Positions 61,634-64,000 of a DNA stretch of 64,000 nucleotides are shown piece by piece (the stretch's first letter is position 1; each line of letters starts with the position of its first letter). The stretch covers positions 4,958,501 to 5,022,500 of the forward strand of contig NZ_CP099966.1 of assembly GCF_025403485.1 (NCBI RefSeq), given 5' to 3'. The DNA comes from Chryseobacterium paludis (GTDB lineage Bacteria; Bacteroidota; Bacteroidia; Flavobacteriales; Weeksellaceae). The translations under genes were made by a program, and so were the position numbers. The notes under the pieces were generated by a model. The model was not told the DNA's origin. It was given only the letters and a program-made list of their open reading frames with translations, and did no database searches.

Positions 61634-62701
61634 TTAAGGAAATTTATAAACGATCGCATTGATGTTCATTCCGGCACCTACCGAAGTCATAACAATGTTC
61701 CCTTTATCTTTAAACGATTGACCATCCATTTTTCCTTTAATTATTAAATTAAACATGGTAGGAATAGTTGCTACAGAAGAATTTCCAAATTCCTGAATCG
61801 TCATAGGAGATATAGAATGATCATAATCTTTAACGTCATAAAGCTTATGGAGTCTTTCTATCATTGCATAATCCATTTTTGCATTAGCCTGGTGGATAAG
61901 TATTTTATCAATGTCCTCAATAGAAAGTCCTGCGTCATCAATAGTCTCTTTAATTGCTGCAGGTACATTTTTTAAAGCGTATTCATAGATCTTTCTTCCC
62001 TGCATTCTTACAAAAAGACGTTTTTGGTCTGCGTCTTTATTGATAGATGGGCCATTTTCCAGGTAACATAATTCAGGACCATTATCACAGATCGTATTGT
62101 GTGCTATAATTCCTACATTCTCTTCATCTGTTGCTTTTACAACTACTGCACCAGCACCATCAGCAAAGATCATTCTGTTTCTATCATGCGGATCAGTAAC
62201 ACGGCTTAAAGTCTCAGCTCCAATAACAAGAATCGTTTTGGCAGATTGAGCTTTGATCAGATTATTAGCGAGGATCATTGCTTCAACCCATCCCGGACAA
62301 CCAAAAATCATGTCATAAGTAATACACTTTCTATTTTGTATTCCCAATTTATTTTTTACTCTTGCAGCCATATTAGGCATGAAGTTTACATAGCCATCCA
62401 CTGTAACTTCCCCGAAATTACTTGCGTAAATAATATAATCTAAATCTTCAGCATCTATTTTTGCATCCTCAATAGCAGCTTTAGCTGCTTCATATCCAAT
62501 TTTTGAGTTGGACAGGTCCTCTTCAATAAACCTTCGGTTTTCTATTTCGGTAATTTCTACAAACTTTGCAATAACTTCTTCAGCAGGCTTTTCTATCTTC
62601 TCACCTTCATCTGTATAGAACTCAGAATTCATGAAAAAGTCTCTACCTATAATTCTATTAGGAATATAAGATCCAGAACCTATAATGATCGTATTCGGCA
62701 T
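61634..62701 (-). CDS. 3-oxoacyl-ACP synthase III family protein
   Basis: A 355-residue thiolase-fold enzyme with the FabH triad: Cys135 in IFGCPGWVEAM, His in ILIHQANAKMDYAM, Asn in EFGNSSVATIPTMFNL. Flavobacteria commonly carry this second type, longer than E. coli FabH (317) and with an N-terminal insertion (residues 25-45, EFYTDEGEKIEKPAEE). It condenses an acyl-CoA or acyl-ACP with malonyl-ACP, perhaps for branched lipid or secondary product synthesis. A monocistronic gene with its own terminator. Confidence 0.9.
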   Translation of the reverse strand: MPNTIIIGSGSYIPNRIIGRDFFMNSEFYTDEGEKIEKPAEEVIAKFVEITEIENRRFIEEDLSNSKIGYEAAKAAIEDAKIDAEDLDYIIYASNFGEVTVDGYVNFMPNMAARVKNKLGIQNRKCITYDMIFGCPGWVEAMILANNLIKAQSAKTILVIGAETLSRVTDPHDRNRMIFADGAGAVVVKATDEENVGIIAHNTICDNGPELCYLENGPSINKDADQKRLFVRMQGRKIYEYALKNVPAAIKETIDDAGLSIEDIDKILIHQANAKMDYAMIERLHKLYDVKDYDHSISPMTIQEFGNSSVATIPTMFNLIIKGKMDGQSFKDKGNIVMTSVGAGMNINAIVYKFP

Positions 62702-62801
62702 TCGCTTAAATGATTTTTTAAAAACGCAAAGTTAATAATTAATCTTAATAAGAAAGAATTAAAAATATTATTAAATTTGCAAAAATTGTACTTTACAGTC
62801 T

Positions 62802-63371
62802 ATGAAAAATAATCCATCCTTAAAAGGCTTAGCTATTGCCGTTGTGGCGTTTATAATTGCCTTTGGGATTTATTTCCTTTTTTTAGCTAAGAAAAATTAT
62901 TACTTAGTGGATAACCCAACTCCTAATACTTATTACTATAGAATTAATAATGGTTCTGAAGGTATTATTTCAGCAGGGCAGTCGGTACCCGTCGATTTAA
63001 ATCAAGGAAAAAATTCTATTAAAGTTTTCGACCAAAACAAAAAAATACTTTACGATTCTGCTTTCCAGGTAAATAAGATTCGTGGGCTTTTAAACATCGC
63101 TCATCAGGATTATTATATTAACCGACAATATTATGGATACAATCTTAAAAAAGATTCATTACTTTTGGAGCTTAATAAAACCGTAATAGACGGAAAAGAA
63201 TATTTGGGCGGAGCTAAACATTTCAATAAGCTTTTTACAGATGACTTTTATTATAATGTAGATGAGGATTATGATAAATTAATCAAGAATATTGATAAAG
63301 TGGAATCCCGTTCAAAAATCTTCAGAAAACAAGATTACCTTAATTACTATAAAGAATATTACAAGTTTTGA
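62802..63371 (+). CDS. Single-pass membrane protein of unknown function
   Basis: A 189-residue protein: one N-terminal membrane helix (LAIAVVAFIIAFGIYFLFLA, residues about 10-29), then a Tyr/Asn-rich extracytoplasmic part that starts beta-like (NPTPNTYYYRINNGSEGIIS) and ends helical. No family was recognised. A TAAATTTG box (62772-62779) lies upstream. Its stop overlaps the menG start (TTGA), so it is co-translated with menG. Confidence 0.7.
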   Translation: MKNNPSLKGLAIAVVAFIIAFGIYFLFLAKKNYYLVDNPTPNTYYYRINNGSEGIISAGQSVPVDLNQGKNSIKVFDQNKKILYDSAFQVNKIRGLLNIAHQDYYINRQYYGYNLKKDSLLLELNKTVIDGKEYLGGAKHFNKLFTDDFYYNVDEDYDKLIKNIDKVESRSKIFRKQDYLNYYKEYYKF

Positions 63372-64000
63372 CAAAAGATATCAACCAAGTAACCCCCTAC
63401 AATTCTGAGGCTACAAAAAAAAGCCAGGTAGAGGATATGTTCGACAATATTGCACCCAAATATGACCTTTTAAATCGTGTTTTATCAATGAAAATTGATA
63501 TCATATGGAGAAATAAATTGGTAAAATGGATGAAAAGTGATAACCCCCAAGAAGTGCTGGATGTGGCTACAGGAACGGGAGATCTGGCAATCACAATTGA
63601 AAAAGGAACCAGTGCAAAAGTAATTGGTTTAGATTTATCGCAACAAATGTTAAATGTTGGCGTTATTAAAATAAAAAAACTTAATTTAGACGGCAAAATT
63701 TCCATGCAGAAAGGGGATGCAGAAAATTTACCTTTCGAGGACAATAGATTTGATTCTGTTTCCGTTGCATTTGGAGTAAGGAATTTTGAAAATCTTACAA
63801 AAGGTTTATCAGAGTTGAGAAGAGTAGTTAAAGATAACAAGAGTGTTTTTATACTTGAGTTTTCAAAGGTTGAGGGGTTTTTGGGACCATTTTATATGTT
63901 TTATTTTAAAAATATATTACCTGCAATAGGCAAGTTGGTTTCTAAAGATAATAGGGCATATACATACCTTCCGGATTCTGTAAATGCTTTTCCTTTCGGG
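63368..64000 (+). CDS. menG: Demethylmenaquinone methyltransferase, 5' part (3' end outside window)
   Basis: An open frame from a TTG at 63368 to the window edge (211 codons). It reads LTKDINQVTPYNSEATKKSQ, VEDMFDNIAPKYDLLNRVLS, the SAM motif EVLDVATGTGDLAI, and SVAFGVRNFENLTKGLSELR, the MenG/UbiE signatures. In a menaquinone-only flavobacterium it methylates demethylmenaquinone. The TTG overlaps the upstream stop by four bases (TTGA); the next ATG (63440) would remove the conserved N-terminus, so TTG is the start. The product continues past position 64000. Confidence 0.9.
   Translation, partial: MTKDINQVTPYNSEATKKSQVEDMFDNIAPKYDLLNRVLSMKIDIIWRNKLVKWMKSDNPQEVLDVATGTGDLAITIEKGTSAKVIGLDLSQQMLNVGVIKIKKLNLDGKISMQKGDAENLPFEDNRFDSVSVAFGVRNFENLTKGLSELRRVVKDNKSVFILEFSKVEGFLGPFYMFYFKNILPAIGKLVSKDNRAYTYLPDSVNAFPFG

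Overview
The window is chromosomal DNA of a flavobacterium, most likely a Chryseobacterium (Bacteroidota, Weeksellaceae). The evidence is a low-GC sequence, TAnnTTTG-type -7 promoter boxes with few Shine-Dalgarno sequences, type IX secretion C-terminal sorting domains, SusC-free TonB receptors, LysRS/LipB/MenG sequences of flavobacterial type, and a gene at 23737-24699 whose product matches, as I remember it, the protein-glutaminase of Chryseobacterium proteolyticum. No rRNA, tRNA, CRISPR, insertion sequence or phage was seen; both ends cut a gene.

Layout. 1-7.2 kb: small accessory genes (XRE regulator fragment, Crp-like regulator with an SDR target, DUF2314-ankyrin protein, secreted nuclease, DUF4268 protein) with two long intergenic stretches full of dispersed repeat debris. 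7.3-9.3 kb: Rrf2 regulator, a small ORF, a TSUP permease and a monooxygenase-fold protein. 9.3-20.4 kb: an iron/heme acquisition locus around a divergent Fur-type promoter region. It holds a T9SS-exported HmuY-like protein and a T9SS surface protein to the left; to the right lie a TonB receptor, HmuY-like lipoprotein, HmuTUV ABC importer, a methyltransferase, HmuS-like hemin handling protein, and then a ChaN-family protein. 20.6-24.7 kb: an exported peptide-deformylase-like protein with an altered metal motif, an OhrR-type regulator with a nitroreductase, an SDR, a small lipoprotein and the protein-glutaminase precursor. 25-27.9 kb: serine hydrolase, unknown protein, lipB. 27.9-35.5 kb: a complete trpEGDCF-x-BA operon preceded by a transcription attenuator with a Trp-Trp-Trp leader peptide. 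36.3-40.6 kb: lipoprotein, cytochrome c, rlmF, lysS, tandem-OmpA protein. 40.6-45.1 kb: cydAB and divergent gyrB. 45.2-51.3 kb: two DUF3857/transglutaminase proteins, a DUF5684 membrane protein, an RsiV-like lipoprotein and a lipid kinase. 51.4-57.6 kb: DAACS symporter, ggt, large TonB receptor. 57.7-64 kb: SDR-type threonine dehydrogenase, deacetylase-like protein, methyltransferase, metallophosphoesterase, KAS III-like enzyme, a membrane protein and the start of menG.

How the genes work together. The heme locus reads as one pathway: surface capture (two HmuY-like proteins), outer-membrane import, periplasmic binding, ABC import, cytoplasmic handling. The trp operon is controlled by an attenuator readable directly from the sequence (leader peptide, antiterminator, terminator). 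The most unexpected points are that attenuator, and a small lipoprotein next to the protein-glutaminase that resembles the enzyme's own inhibitory propeptide. Others are a shared palindrome upstream of the Crp-like regulator and its SDR neighbour, and an exported deformylase-like protein with EGDLS in place of EGCLS.
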